Shown piece by piece: positions 8,969 through 18,597 of a stretch of DNA of 64,000 nt. Position 1 is the stretch's first letter; each line of letters begins with the position of its first letter. The notes below the pieces were generated by a model that made no database searches, was not told where the DNA came from, and saw nothing but the letters and a program-made list of their open reading frames with translations. The position numbers were made by a program, and so were the translations under genes. Origin of the DNA: Lysobacteraceae bacterium NML93-0399 (GTDB lineage: Bacteria; Pseudomonadota; Gammaproteobacteria; Xanthomonadales; Xanthomonadaceae); the NCBI GenBank assembly GCA_002307375.1, contig NTJI01000003.1:1-64000 (forward strand), in the 5' to 3' direction.

Positions 8969-9814
8969 GTGAAAGCGAATCTTGCTCACGATGTGAACCA
9001 AGTTCATACTCCGCGCGTCCGCCGCTCTGCTCGAGCCCCCGTGCCGCCGCTTCCACCCGCCCTCGCCCGTCGCCAACGCGAAGTCGCCGCCCGCGAGGCG
9101 GTGCTGCTCGACACCGCCCAGGCGCAGATCCAGCGCGACGGGCTGCTGTCGCTGCAGATGGCCCGCGTGGCCGACGAATCGGGCTATGCGATCGGCACGC
9201 TCTACAAGCATTTCGCCAGCAAGGAAGACCTGCTGGTCGCCCTGGCCACGCGCAACAGCCTCGACCGCGTCGAACTGTTCGAACGCGCCGCGACCTGGCC
9301 CGGCCCCACGCGCGAACGCATGCTGGCCGTCGTGCTCGCCGATCTGCTGATCATCCGCGAGCAGCCCGAACACTTCCGCCTGGCGCAGTTCGTGTGGACA
9401 GACGTGGTCTGGGGGGCTGCCTCGGACGAGAGCCGGCGTCGCGCGCTCGCGGCCTGCGAACCGCTGGCCGGGCTCATCGACGGCATCGTCGCCGAAGGCC
9501 GTGCGCGGGGCGAACTGCCATCGACGGCCCTGGCGCCCGAGGCGCTGACGATGGGCCCCTGGGCGATGACGGTCGGCATGCACGCACTGGTCCAGCAGCA
9601 GGGCATGGTCGACGCCGGCGTCACCGGGGATCCCTACCGCCTGCTGATCCGTCAGTTGCAGTATCTGTTCAACGGCTACGGCTGGCAGCCGCTGGTCGAT
9701 GCCGACAACGACACGGCACTCGATGCACTGATCGCCCGCGTGAGCCGCGAGGTGTTCGATACCGACTGGGCGTCGATCACGCCCGATCTTCCGCCTTCCC
9801 TGCCCATCTCCTGA
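8969..9814 (+). CDS. TetR/AcrR-family transcriptional regulator of efflux genes
   Basis: The helix-turn-helix lies at about residues 55-95 (LQMARVADESGYAIGTLYKH, followed by FASKEDLL), followed by an all-helical ligand-binding domain. At 281 residues it is longer than most TetR proteins because of an N-terminal basic, Pro-rich extension of ~45 residues. The start is uncertain: the GTG at 8969 is given, but an in-frame GTG at 8993 is also possible. It is separated by only 12 bases from the next adaptor gene, so it heads a regulator-adaptor-pump operon. It is divergent from the other pump operon and probably represses both. Confidence 0.85.
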   Translation: MKANLAHDVNQVHTPRVRRSARAPVPPLPPALARRQREVAAREAVLLDTAQAQIQRDGLLSLQMARVADESGYAIGTLYKHFASKEDLLVALATRNSLDRVELFERAATWPGPTRERMLAVVLADLLIIREQPEHFRLAQFVWTDVVWGAASDESRRRALAACEPLAGLIDGIVAEGRARGELPSTALAPEALTMGPWAMTVGMHALVQQQGMVDAGVTGDPYRLLIRQLQYLFNGYGWQPLVDADNDTALDALIARVSREVFDTDWASITPDLPPSLPIS

Positions 9815-9826
9815 CGGAACCGTCCC

Positions 9827-11020
9827 ATGTCCCGCACAGAAGCCCCACGCAGACCGCGCCCGCGGCTGCGCATGTTCGTCATGCTGATCATCGTCGCCGT
9901 GGTCTTCGGCGGCGTGTTCCTCGTGCAGTTCCTCTCGGGACGCGCGATGAACGACTTCTTCGACAACATGCCGCAGCCGCCGGTGGCCATCACCACCTTC
10001 GATGCCGAGCGGCAGTCGTGGTCGACGCCGCTCGAGGCGGTCGGCACGCTGGTTGCGGTCAACGGCACCGACGTCACCACCGAGGCCGGTGGGGTCGTGC
10101 GCAGGCTCGCCTTCGAGCCGGGCCAGCCGGTCAAGGCCGGTACGGTGCTGGTGGAACTCAATACCGACAACGAGCTCGCCGTGCTGCGCGCAAGCGAGGC
10201 CGCAGCCAAGCTTGCGGTGGTGCAGCGCGACCGCTGGCGCGAACTGGGCGAAACCCAGCTGGTATCGCGTGCCGAAGTCGAGGAACGCGCGACCCAGGCG
10301 GCGACGTCGCTGGCCGAGGTCGAAGCGCAGCGTGCGCTGATCGCGCAGAAGACCATCCGCGCGCCGTTCGACGGCGTGTTGGGCATCCGCAAGGTCAATC
10401 TCGGCCAGTACGTGTCGCCGGGCACGCCGATCGTCGGCCTGCAGCAGCTCGACCCGATCTTTCTCGACTTCGCCCTGCCCGAGCAGCAGCTGCCGCTGGT
10501 GCGCGAGGGCGCGACGCTGCAGGCGGTCGTCGATGCGCTGCCGGGCGAGTCGTTCGAGGGCACGATCACCGCGATCGAGCCCTCGGTCGACGCCGGCACC
10601 CGCAACTTCCAGGTGCAGGCGACGCTGGCCAACCCAGACGGCAAACTGCGCCCCGGCGCGTTCGCGCGCGTCGGCCTGGCGGTCGGCGGCGACCAGGACG
10701 TGGTGGTGATCCCGCAGACCGCGGTGACCTTCAATCCTTACGGCAATGCGGTCTACGTGGTGTCGGAGCAACCGGCCGATCCGGGCGCGCCGAAGCCCGA
10801 GGGCGAGGATGCCGAACAGGGGCCGACCCTGACCGTGCGCCAGCGCTTCGTGACCACCGGCGCGACCCGCGGCGACCTGATCGCGGTCACCGACGGCCTC
10901 AAGCCGGGTGAACGTGTCGCCACCAGCGGCCTGCTCAAGCTGCGCAACGATGCCGTCGTGACGATCAACAACCGCGTGCAGCCGGCGGCCGACGAGGCGC
11001 CGAAGCCGGAGAACAGGTAG
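9827..11020 (+). CDS. RND periplasmic adaptor, membrane-anchored
   Basis: A 397-residue membrane-fusion protein. Unlike the lipoprotein adaptor of the first pump it has an uncleaved N-terminal membrane anchor at about residues 15-37 (MFVMLIIVAVVFGGVFLVQF). Lipoyl halves are visible (VRRLAFEPGQPVKAGTVLVE and KTIRAPFDGVLGIRKVNLGQ) around a short helical hairpin, followed by beta-barrel and membrane-proximal domains. The C-terminal Glu/Pro-rich insert is variable in the family. It belongs to the subgroup working with the transporter encoded next, though a 160-base gap holding a hairpin separates them. Confidence 0.9.
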   Translation: MSRTEAPRRPRPRLRMFVMLIIVAVVFGGVFLVQFLSGRAMNDFFDNMPQPPVAITTFDAERQSWSTPLEAVGTLVAVNGTDVTTEAGGVVRRLAFEPGQPVKAGTVLVELNTDNELAVLRASEAAAKLAVVQRDRWRELGETQLVSRAEVEERATQAATSLAEVEAQRALIAQKTIRAPFDGVLGIRKVNLGQYVSPGTPIVGLQQLDPIFLDFALPEQQLPLVREGATLQAVVDALPGESFEGTITAIEPSVDAGTRNFQVQATLANPDGKLRPGAFARVGLAVGGDQDVVVIPQTAVTFNPYGNAVYVVSEQPADPGAPKPEGEDAEQGPTLTVRQRFVTTGATRGDLIAVTDGLKPGERVATSGLLKLRNDAVVTINNRVQPAADEAPKPENR

Positions 11021-11039
11021 TGGCCGGTCTCGCACGACA

Positions 11040-11077
11040 TTTTTCATTGTCATCCCCGCGAAGGCGGGAATGAAAAA
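11040..11077. repeat. REP-like hairpin between adaptor and transporter genes
   Basis: Outer arms TTTTTCATT (11040-11048) and AATGAAAAA (11069-11077) pair perfectly. Inside them CCCGC-GAA-GGCGGG forms a GC stem. The core resembles the common CATCCCCGCGAAGGCGGG intergenic repeat of proteobacteria. The U-tracts on both strands make it terminator-like in both directions, which could lower expression of the downstream pump gene. Confidence 0.6.
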
Positions 11078-11184
11078 CAAAGCCGAAGGATGGGAATGGT
11101 GATCGATCGCGCTGACGCGATCCGCCAGCCCCCACGCCCCCACCCAACCCTCGTCCGCATGCGGCAGAGGGGGAGATGCACACG

Positions 11185-14100
11185 ATGAAATTCACCGACA
11201 TCTTCATCCGCAAGCCGGTACTGGCGATGGTCGTCAGCCTCTTCATCCTGCTGTTCGGCCTGCGCGCGTTCTCCGAACTCAACGTGCGCCAGTACCCCGA
11301 GCTGCAGAACGCGGTCGTCAACATCAGCACGACCTACTTCGGCGCCGACGCCGACCTGATCCAGGGCTTCATCACGACGCCGCTCGAACGCGAGGTCGCC
11401 AGTGCCGAAGGCATCGACTATCTGACCTCGACCAGCTCGGCCGGCGTCAGCGTGATCCAGGCCTACATCCGCCTGGACTACGACCCCAACGAGGCGTTGA
11501 CCCAGATCGCGGCCAAGGTCAACAAGCTGCGCAGCGAGCTGCCGGCCGAATCCGAAGACCCGGTCATCGACCTGCAGCAGGGCCAGCAGGTCGCGGCGAT
11601 GTACGTCTCCTTCGCCAGTGAACAGCTCAACGACAACCAGATCACCGACTACCTCACCCGCGCGGTGGAACCGAAGATCGCGACGATTCCCGGCGTGCAG
11701 CGGGCCGAGATCATGGGCCCGGGCTCGTTCGCGATGCGCGTATGGCTCAAGCCCGACCGCATGACCGCGCTCGGCGTGACCGCCAGCGATGTCTACGCCG
11801 CGCTGCAGTCCAACAACGTGCTCTCCGCACTCGGTTCGACCAAGGGCCAGATGGTGTCGGTGGACCTCACCGCGCGCACCGACCTGCGCACGCCCGAAGA
11901 ATTCCGCGCGCTCGTCGTGCGCGAGGCCGACGGCGCGATCGTTCGCCTGGGCGACATCGCCGACGTGGTGCTGGGCTCGGAAAACTACAACTCCTCGGTG
12001 CGCATCAACGGCGCCGCCGCGACCTTCATGGGCATCTTCGTCTCGCCCGATGCGAATGCGCTCGACGTCATCGCCGATGTCCGCCGCGCCTGGGACAACG
12101 AGATCGTGCCGCAGTTACCTGAAGGCATCGAGGCGACGATTCCCTACGACAGCACCGAATCGATCCAGGACGGCATCAACGAGGTCATCCGCACGATCAT
12201 CGAGGCGGTGATCATCGTGATCGTGGTGATCTACCTGTTCCTCGGTTCGTTCCGCAGCGTGCTGATTCCCGCCGTCACGGTGCCGCTGTCGCTGGTCGGC
12301 GCGCTGTTTCTGATGCTGCTGATGGGCTTCACCATCAACCTGCTGACGTTGCTTGCGATGGTGCTGGCGATCGGCATCGTGGTGGACGACGCGATCATCG
12401 TGCTGGAGAACATCCACCGCCACATCGAGGAAGGCATGACGCCGTTCGATGCGGCGATCCGGGGTGCGCGCGAGCTGGCGTGGCCGGTCGTGGCGATGAC
12501 CACGACGCTGGTCGCGGTGTATCTGCCGATCGGTTTCCAGGGCGGGCTCACCGGCGTGCTGTTCACCGAGTTTGCCTTCACCCTGGCCGGTGCGGTGCTG
12601 CTGTCGGGCGTGATCGCGCTGACGCTCACTCCGATGATGTGCGCCAAGATCCTCAAGCCGCACGGCGAAAGCAGCAAGAGCCGGCTGGAGAAATGGCTCG
12701 ACCGCAAGTTCGAGTCGGTCGAGAGCGGTTACCAGCGCAGGCTGCACGGCGCGCTGCAGACGCGCAGCGTGCTGCTGGTGTTCGGCGCGATCGTGCTGGT
12801 GTCGTGCGTGTTCCTCTATGTCGGCGCGCCCAAGGAACCGGCGCCCATGGAAGACGAAGGCTTCGTGTTCGCGATCGGCAGCGCCGATGCGGCCAGTACG
12901 CTGGACTACGTCGAGGCCTACACCGAGGAAATAACCGACGTCGTGCAGGAGATCCCCGAGATCGGCGACTTCTTCCTGTTCAACGGCGGCTTCGGCGGCA
13001 TGGGCGGCGCGAACAGCGCGATGGGCGGCTTCGTCATGAAGCCCTGGAGCCAGCGCGACCGTTCGACCAACCAGATCCTGCAGCAGGACCTGCAGCCCAA
13101 GCTCGCCGAGATCACCGGCCTGAACATCTTCGCGCTGGTGCCCCCGTCGTTGCCTTCCGCCGGCGGCGACGGCGGTGGTGAATTCCTGATCGGCGGCATC
13201 GGCTCGCTGGAACAGCTGGCCGAACTCGCCGACCAGATCGTCGCACGTGCCCAGGAGAGCCGCCGCTTCATCTTCCTCGACAAGGACCTGAAGATCGACA
13301 AGCCGCGCGTCGAGGTGCAGATCGACCGGGACAAGGCCGCGATGCTCGGCATCGACATGCGCACGCTCGCGGCCGACATGAGCGCCCTGCTCGCCGGCGG
13401 CTACGTCAACCGCTTCGCGATGCAGAACCGCTCGTATCGCGTGATCCCGCAGGTGCAGCGCAGCGACCGGCTCAACGCCGAACAGCTCGGCAACTACTAC
13501 ACCCGTACCCGCGACGGCGACCTGATCCCGCTGTCGACGGTGGTCACGTTCAAGGAAAGCGCGCAGCCGCAGTCGCTCAAGCGCTTCCAGCAGCTCAACG
13601 CGGTCGGCATCACGTTCGCCCCGCGTCCGGGCGTGACCAAGGGCGAGGCGCTGCGCGTGCTCGACGAGATCGCCGCCGAGGTCCTGCCACAGGGCTACAG
13701 CGTCGACTACGCCGGCGAGTCGCGGCAGTTCAAGCAGGAAGGCACGACGATGCTGATCACGCTGGCGTTCGCGCTGGTGATCATCTTCCTGGTGCTGGCC
13801 GCGCAGTTCGAGAGCTTCCGCGACGCGCTGATCATGCTGATCACCGTACCGATGGCGATCAGCGGCGCGCTGCTGGTGCTCAACGCGCTGGCGTTGCTGG
13901 CCGGCATCCTGCAGTTCGCCGGCATCGAGGCCTTCCCCGGCATGTCGATCAACATCTACACCCAGGTGGGCCTGGTGACGCTGGTCGGCGTGATTTCCAA
14001 GCACGGCATCCTGATCGTGGAGTTCGCCAACAAGCTGCAGATCAACGAAGGCGTGTCGAAGGCCGAAGCGATCGAGCGCGCCGCGGCGATCCGCCTGCGC

Positions 14101-14367
14101 CCGGTGCTGATGACCACCGCCGCACTGGTGTTCGCGATGGTGCCGCTGCTGATCGCCAGCGGCCCCGGCGCGGCCGCGCGCTTCTCGATGGGTCTGGTGA
14201 TCGCCGCCGGCATGTCGATCGGTACCGCGTTCACGCTGTTCGTGCTGCCGGCGTTCTACCTGCTGCTGGCCCGCGACCACAGCCACGACCGCGATGCCGT
14301 CGGCCAGCAGGATGCAGGTCATGACGATGCGGGCGAGGCACCGACACCGGCACCGCTGCCGCGCTGA
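11185..14367 (+). CDS. RND efflux transporter, HAE1 family (second system)
   Basis: A ~1060-residue pump of the same superfamily as the first but a different subgroup. It starts MKFTDIFIRKPVLAMVVSLF, has paired proton-relay Asp residues in GIVVDDAIIVLENIHRH, and carries the Lys in GVISKHGILIVEFANK. Porter-domain features resemble MexI/MexK-like pumps rather than AcrB. The start at 11185 is preferred because a GGAG sits nine bases upstream; an ATG at 11176 would add three residues. The C-terminus ends in a short His/Asp-rich tail. It is likely co-transcribed with the TetR and adaptor genes. There is no outer-membrane factor gene nearby. Confidence 0.92.
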   Translation: MKFTDIFIRKPVLAMVVSLFILLFGLRAFSELNVRQYPELQNAVVNISTTYFGADADLIQGFITTPLEREVASAEGIDYLTSTSSAGVSVIQAYIRLDYDPNEALTQIAAKVNKLRSELPAESEDPVIDLQQGQQVAAMYVSFASEQLNDNQITDYLTRAVEPKIATIPGVQRAEIMGPGSFAMRVWLKPDRMTALGVTASDVYAALQSNNVLSALGSTKGQMVSVDLTARTDLRTPEEFRALVVREADGAIVRLGDIADVVLGSENYNSSVRINGAAATFMGIFVSPDANALDVIADVRRAWDNEIVPQLPEGIEATIPYDSTESIQDGINEVIRTIIEAVIIVIVVIYLFLGSFRSVLIPAVTVPLSLVGALFLMLLMGFTINLLTLLAMVLAIGIVVDDAIIVLENIHRHIEEGMTPFDAAIRGARELAWPVVAMTTTLVAVYLPIGFQGGLTGVLFTEFAFTLAGAVLLSGVIALTLTPMMCAKILKPHGESSKSRLEKWLDRKFESVESGYQRRLHGALQTRSVLLVFGAIVLVSCVFLYVGAPKEPAPMEDEGFVFAIGSADAASTLDYVEAYTEEITDVVQEIPEIGDFFLFNGGFGGMGGANSAMGGFVMKPWSQRDRSTNQILQQDLQPKLAEITGLNIFALVPPSLPSAGGDGGGEFLIGGIGSLEQLAELADQIVARAQESRRFIFLDKDLKIDKPRVEVQIDRDKAAMLGIDMRTLAADMSALLAGGYVNRFAMQNRSYRVIPQVQRSDRLNAEQLGNYYTRTRDGDLIPLSTVVTFKESAQPQSLKRFQQLNAVGITFAPRPGVTKGEALRVLDEIAAEVLPQGYSVDYAGESRQFKQEGTTMLITLAFALVIIFLVLAAQFESFRDALIMLITVPMAISGALLVLNALALLAGILQFAGIEAFPGMSINIYTQVGLVTLVGVISKHGILIVEFANKLQINEGVSKAEAIERAAAIRLRPVLMTTAALVFAMVPLLIASGPGAAARFSMGLVIAAGMSIGTAFTLFVLPAFYLLLARDHSHDRDAVGQQDAGHDDAGEAPTPAPLPR

Positions 14368-14387
14368 TCGGTCAGGCGTCACCTCCG

Positions 14388-14415
14388 GACGGGCGCGACT
14401 TCGGTTGCGCCCGTC
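14388..14415 (+). terminator. Hairpin terminator after the second RND operon
   Basis: GACGGGCGC (14388-14396) and GCGCCCGTC (14407-14415) form a perfect nine-base stem 20 bases after the transporter stop. The T-tract behind it is poor (TGCCTATG), so efficiency is uncertain. Confidence 0.5.
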
Positions 14416-14568
14416 TGCCTATGTGCCCGACCCGCGGTGTCGGCGAGGCTCCAGCCGATACGGGAAGCGCAACCGCCTCACGCATGTCAGGACGGCGCCG
14501 GGCCGAATGCGGTTACAAGCGCTTACATTGCCGCGCGCCGGAAACCGACCTCGACCGCAGCGGAATCC

Positions 14569-14594
14569 TTGACATCTGCGAACCGTTAATCATT
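14569..14594 (+). promoter_or_regulatory. Possible promoter/Fur-like site upstream of the decayed siderophore receptor
   Basis: A TTGACA hexamer (14569-14574) lies in the AT-richest stretch of this area. Shortly downstream AATCATT (14588-14594) matches one half of the Fur-box consensus. Iron-repressed control would suit a siderophore receptor, but the second half-site is weak. This is a suggestion only. Confidence 0.3.
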
Positions 14595-14608
14595 CTTTTT
14601 CGCAACCG

Positions 14609-16455
14609 ATGCCACTCTGTCCACCCGTCCCCGAGCGTCCCTTCTCTGTCTGGCCGTCGCCGCCGGGCTGGTTCCCGATCTCCATGCGGCCGTCGTGGCC
14701 GATGGCGATGCGCAGGTCCGGACGCTCGATGCCCTCAAGGTCCACGCCCAACGCGGCCGCGACCGCAGCAGCTACACCGTCCGTTCGAGCGACGGCGCCA
14801 CCGGGCTCGACCTGAGCCTGCGTGAAACCCTGCAGTCGATCACCGTCATCACTCGCCAGCAGATCGAAGACCGGCGGATCCAGAGCCTCGACGACGTGCT
14901 GCTGGGCGCACCCGGCATCACCAGCGCTTCGTCGGACATCGGCGGTCGCACCAAATACCGCGCCCGCGGTTTTGCCATCGGCAACTACAAGGTCGACGGC
15001 ATGGATCTGGCCGGCGGCAGCGACTTCTCGGGGGCCGGCCAGGCCTTCAACATGGATCTCTACGAGAGCGTGCAGATCGTGGCGGGGCCAATGGTCTGCT
15101 CGGCGGCAACGGCGACCCCTCGGCCACCGTGCACCTGACGCGCAAGCGGCCCGACCGCCATTTCGGCGGCAACGCCTCGATGAGCTTCGGCCGCTGGGAC
15201 CGCAGGCGCCTGGCCGGCGACCTCAGTGTGCCGATCACCGCTGACGGCGGCGTGCGCGCCCTGGTGGCCTTGAGCGGCGAAAGCGGCGACGGCTTCCGCG
15301 ACCGCGAAACCATCGACCGCCGCGCCGGCCTGTTCCACCTCGAAGCCGACCTGGGCGAGCGCACCCGCCTCAACGCCGGCTACCAGACCGAGGCCACGCG
15401 CATGGGCGGCGCGTCCTGGGGCGCCAACGTGCCGATCTGGTTCTCCGGCGGCAGCCTCACCGACCTGCCGCGCAGCACCAATCCGGTCGCCGACTGGAGC
15501 ACGGCCAAACGCAGCAGCGCCACGACATTCGCCGGCCTGACCCGGCTATGGGACAACGGCTGGACGCTGACTGCGAACGTCGCCCGTACCCGCAACGAAG
15601 CCTGGGGTCATTACGGCATCGTCAAACCGAACAACCTCAGCGGCAGCCGTTTCGGCGGCTTCTGGAACCAGGACGGCAGCGGTGGTCATCTCAACGCCTT
15701 CCACACCGAGGGCGACGGTGTCCGCGACAACGTCGACGTGACCCTGACCATCCCGCTGCACGTCGCCCGCCGCGAACACCAGTTGATGGTCGGCTTCAAC
15801 GGCTACGAAGCCGAGGCGCCCGGCTACACCTTCAACCGCGCGCTGTGCAGCTGCGCGATGGGCAGCTTCCCCACCTACAACGCCGGCAGTTGCCAGTACC
15901 GCGCCGGTGCCTACGTGATCGACGACTGGCGCACCTGGGACGGCAGCGCACCGGCACTGCGGACGTTCCGCACCCACGCGCGCAACGTCGACACCACCCG
16001 GCTCTACGGCGGTTACGTCGCCGGCCGCTTCGAACTCGCCGAGCCCCTGCATCTCGTGGTGGGTGCACGCCTGAGCCAGTACCGCACCTGGCGCGACAGC
16101 TACGACGCCGCCAATGCGTCCACCCGCGGCAATGCGGATCGCGAAAGCGACGTGGTTACGCCGTATGCGGGCATCGTCTACGACATCAGCCCGAATTTTT
16201 CGCTCTATGCCAGCCATACCGACGTCTTCACCCCGCAGGGCGACGTACGCGATGCAAATGACCGCCGCCTCGACCCGCTGACCGGCAAGAGCCAGGAAGC
16301 GGGCATCAAGGGCGAGTTTTTCGACGGCGCGCTCAATTCCTCGCTGTCGGTGTTCCGCAATCTGCAGGACGGCCTGGCCGAAAGCACCAATGTGCTGCAT
16401 CCCGAGACCGGCCTGACGGTCTACCGCGCCGTCGATGGCGTGAAATCGAAGGGCT
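14609..16455 (+). pseudogene. Remnant of a TonB-dependent siderophore receptor (FpvA/PfeA-like)
   Basis: The plug domain is recognisable (LRETLQSITVITRQQIEDRR, then GRTKYRARGFAIGNYKVDG), and so is much of the barrel. It is broken in three places. The ATG at 14609 is out of frame with the signal peptide (ASLLCLAVAAGLVPDLHAA) that follows. One base is missing near 15080-15090, splitting the conserved VRGANGLLGGNGDPSATVHL motif between two frames. The barrel then stops abruptly after VDGVKSKG near 16453, before the last strands and the terminal aromatic residue, and runs in frame into a response regulator. It would once have imported ferric siderophores across the outer membrane with TonB. Confidence 0.85.
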
Positions 16456-17106
16456 ATCTCCAGTCGGCCGGACTGCGCACCAGCACCGCGGCCGGCGGCG
16501 ACGCGATGTGGGCACGACTGGACGCCGGGCCGGTGGATCTGCTGGTGCTCGACATCATGCTGCCGGGCACCGACGGCCTGACGCTGTGCGGCCAGCTGCG
16601 TCGCGGCAGCCAGGTGCCGGTGATCATGCTGACCGCGCGCGGACGCGCGATCGATCGCATCGCCGGCCTGGAGCTGGGCGCCGACGACTACATGGCCAAA
16701 CCCTTCGAACCGCGCGAACTGCTGGCGCGCATTCGCGGCATTCCGCGCCGCAGCGGCCACACAGGAGGCGCCGCGACGCCGGCGCGGACACTCCACTTCG
16801 CCGGCTGGACGTTCGACAGCGTGACGCGGCAGCTGCGCGCGCCCGACGGCCGCATCGTCAGCCTGGGCGGCGCCGACTACCGGCTGCTGCACGTTCTGCT
16901 GCAGTCCCCGAATCGTGCGGTCGACCGCGACACGCTGATCGATCATGTCTACGGCCGCGACCGCACGCCGGTCGATCGCGCGATCGACGTCTGCATCAGC
17001 CGACTGCGCCAGCAGCTCGTGTGACGACGCGCGCAATCCGACGCTGATCCGCACCGTGCGCAACGAGGGATATCTGCTGTCGGCCGATGTGCGAAGCAAT
17101 GCCTGA
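16456..17106 (+). pseudogene. Remnant of an OmpR-family response regulator fused to the receptor
   Basis: From YLQSAGLRTSTAAGGDAMWA onward this is a receiver domain with phosphoacceptor Asp in LLVLDIMLPGTDG, Thr in VIMLTARG and Lys in DYMAKPFEP. A winged-helix DNA-binding domain follows (DRDTLIDHVYGR, RAIDVCISRLRQQL). The first ~20 residues, including the acidic pair that binds Mg2+, are missing because a deletion joined the receptor here. Near 17018-17024 a frameshift puts a TGA after RQQLV; the true ending (RTVRNEGYLLSADV) continues in another frame to 17106 and overlaps the kinase start. Not expected to be functional. Confidence 0.85.
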
Positions 17107-18542
17107 CGCAGGCGTCGCACGGCGCGGGCGCTGGCCGCGCACGCTGTACGGACGGTTGGTGCTGGTGCTGGTCGGCGGCATGCTGCTCGCGCAGTTGCTG
17201 ACCGGCACGATCTGGTTCGACGTGCGCTACGACCAGGTCAACGAGGTGCCCGCGCGCGTGGCCGGCGTCGAGATCGGCCGCTGGCTGTCCACACTCGAAG
17301 CCATGCCCCTTCCTGCCGGAAGCAAGGCCGTGCAGGTCCGTCCGGGCTTCGAGGCCCGGCCGATCGCAGCGCCTGACCCGGTCCCGCAGGCGTTCCGCGA
17401 TGCGACCATCGAACGCGCCATTGCCGACGCCATCGCCGTGCAGATTGGGGCGCCGCGCACCGTGCATCTGCAGCATGTCGCCCTCCACGACGATCACGGC
17501 CGCGAGGCACGCGTTGCCGCGGTGTTCGGTGCACGCTCGCCCGAGGCACGCTATGAGCTGCAGCTCGCCGATGCGCAGGGGCGCTGGTGGCAGGTCTCGA
17601 TCCGCACCGGTCAGGCCGGCATGCATCTGCAGTCCACCCGCGCCACCGCCGAATACGTACTGCGCATCTACGGCCTGCGCATGGGCCTGATCCTGCTGCT
17701 GTCGCTGTGGGTCGTGCACTGGCTGGTGCGGCCACCGGGCAGGCTCTCGGAAGCCGCCGAAGCCCTGGGCCGCGACGTCAACAGTCCGCCGCTCGACATC
17801 GACGGACCGCGCGAGGTGCGGCGCGCCGCGGACGCCTTCAACCGCATGCAGTCGAAACTGCTGGCCGAATTCGACAGCCGCGAACAGCTGTTGGCCGCGG
17901 TGTCCCACGACCTGCGCTCGCCGCTGACGCGACTGCGTCTCCGCGCCGAACGCATCGACGACCCGGCACTGCGCGCGCGCATCGATAGCGACATCGTGCA
18001 GATGCAATCCATCACCGATTCGATCCTCGACTTTTTCCAGGGCCGTGCCGGCGCGCCGGCACTGGAACCGGTCGACCTGGACGCGCTGCTGGTGGCAATC
18101 GCCGCCGACCTGACGGAGACAGGCGCTGAGGTGCACATCGACGGACGTGGCCGAATCGTCGTGCCGGCCTGACCGACGAGTCTTCGCCGGGCGCTGGGCA
18201 ACCTGGTCGAAAACGCGGCGCTACGGCGCGCGCGCACGTGTGACGGTATCGGCGCAAGCGGACCGGGCGCGCATCGTCATCAACGACGACGGCCCCGGCA
18301 TTCCCGAGGCGCTGCACGCCCGCGTGCGTCAACCCTTCGTGCGTCTGGACGACGCGCGCGCCGCCGGCGGCGGCATCGGCATGGCCCTGAGCATCGCCGA
18401 CGCCCTCGTGCAGGCACACGGCGGCAGGCTCGAGCTCGCCAATCGCCGCGGCGCTGACAACGCCGTCATCGGCCTGCGCGTGTGTGTCGAACTGCCGACC
18501 ACAGCGGCGCAGGCCCCGGCATGCCCGGCGCAGGACCGCTGA
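17087..18542 (+). pseudogene. Remnant of a sensor histidine kinase
   Basis: The kinase starts in the usual two-component overlap with the regulator. It shows a first membrane helix (~residues 22-44), a periplasmic sensor of ~130 residues, a second helix (~205-222), a HAMP segment and the phosphorylation site AVSHDLRSPLTRLRLRAE near residue 270. At 18170-18172 a TGA stands where the family has a codon before PTSLRRALGNLVENA. Near 18220 two bases are lost, so the ATP-binding G-boxes (INDDGPGIPEA, GGGIGMALSIADAL) lie in a third frame. With its regulator and receptor it resembles a PfeRS/PfeA siderophore-sensing set that has decayed. Confidence 0.85.
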
Positions 18543-18597
18543 CGCGCAGCGATCCCACCGCCGGCCGTCAACGCCACAGGGCGGCCGCGCGACGCCG

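Noticed and set aside
8825-11143. Upstream extension of the first adaptor gene by ~770 codons.
   Set aside because: The frame simply stays open. The lipoprotein signal starting at 8824 marks the real start, and the extension runs antisense through the TetR and second adaptor genes.
12115-14382. A 755-codon minus-strand open frame opposite the second RND pump.
   Set aside because: Same cause: reverse-complement of an efflux gene, His/Gln/Arg-rich and without any family motif.
14609-17024. Receptor-regulator hybrid as a new one-component outer-membrane signalling protein.
   Set aside because: The barrel lacks its last strands, the receiver lacks its acidic pair, and frameshifts lie on both sides. 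A receiver domain could not work outside the cytosol. Decay explains it better.
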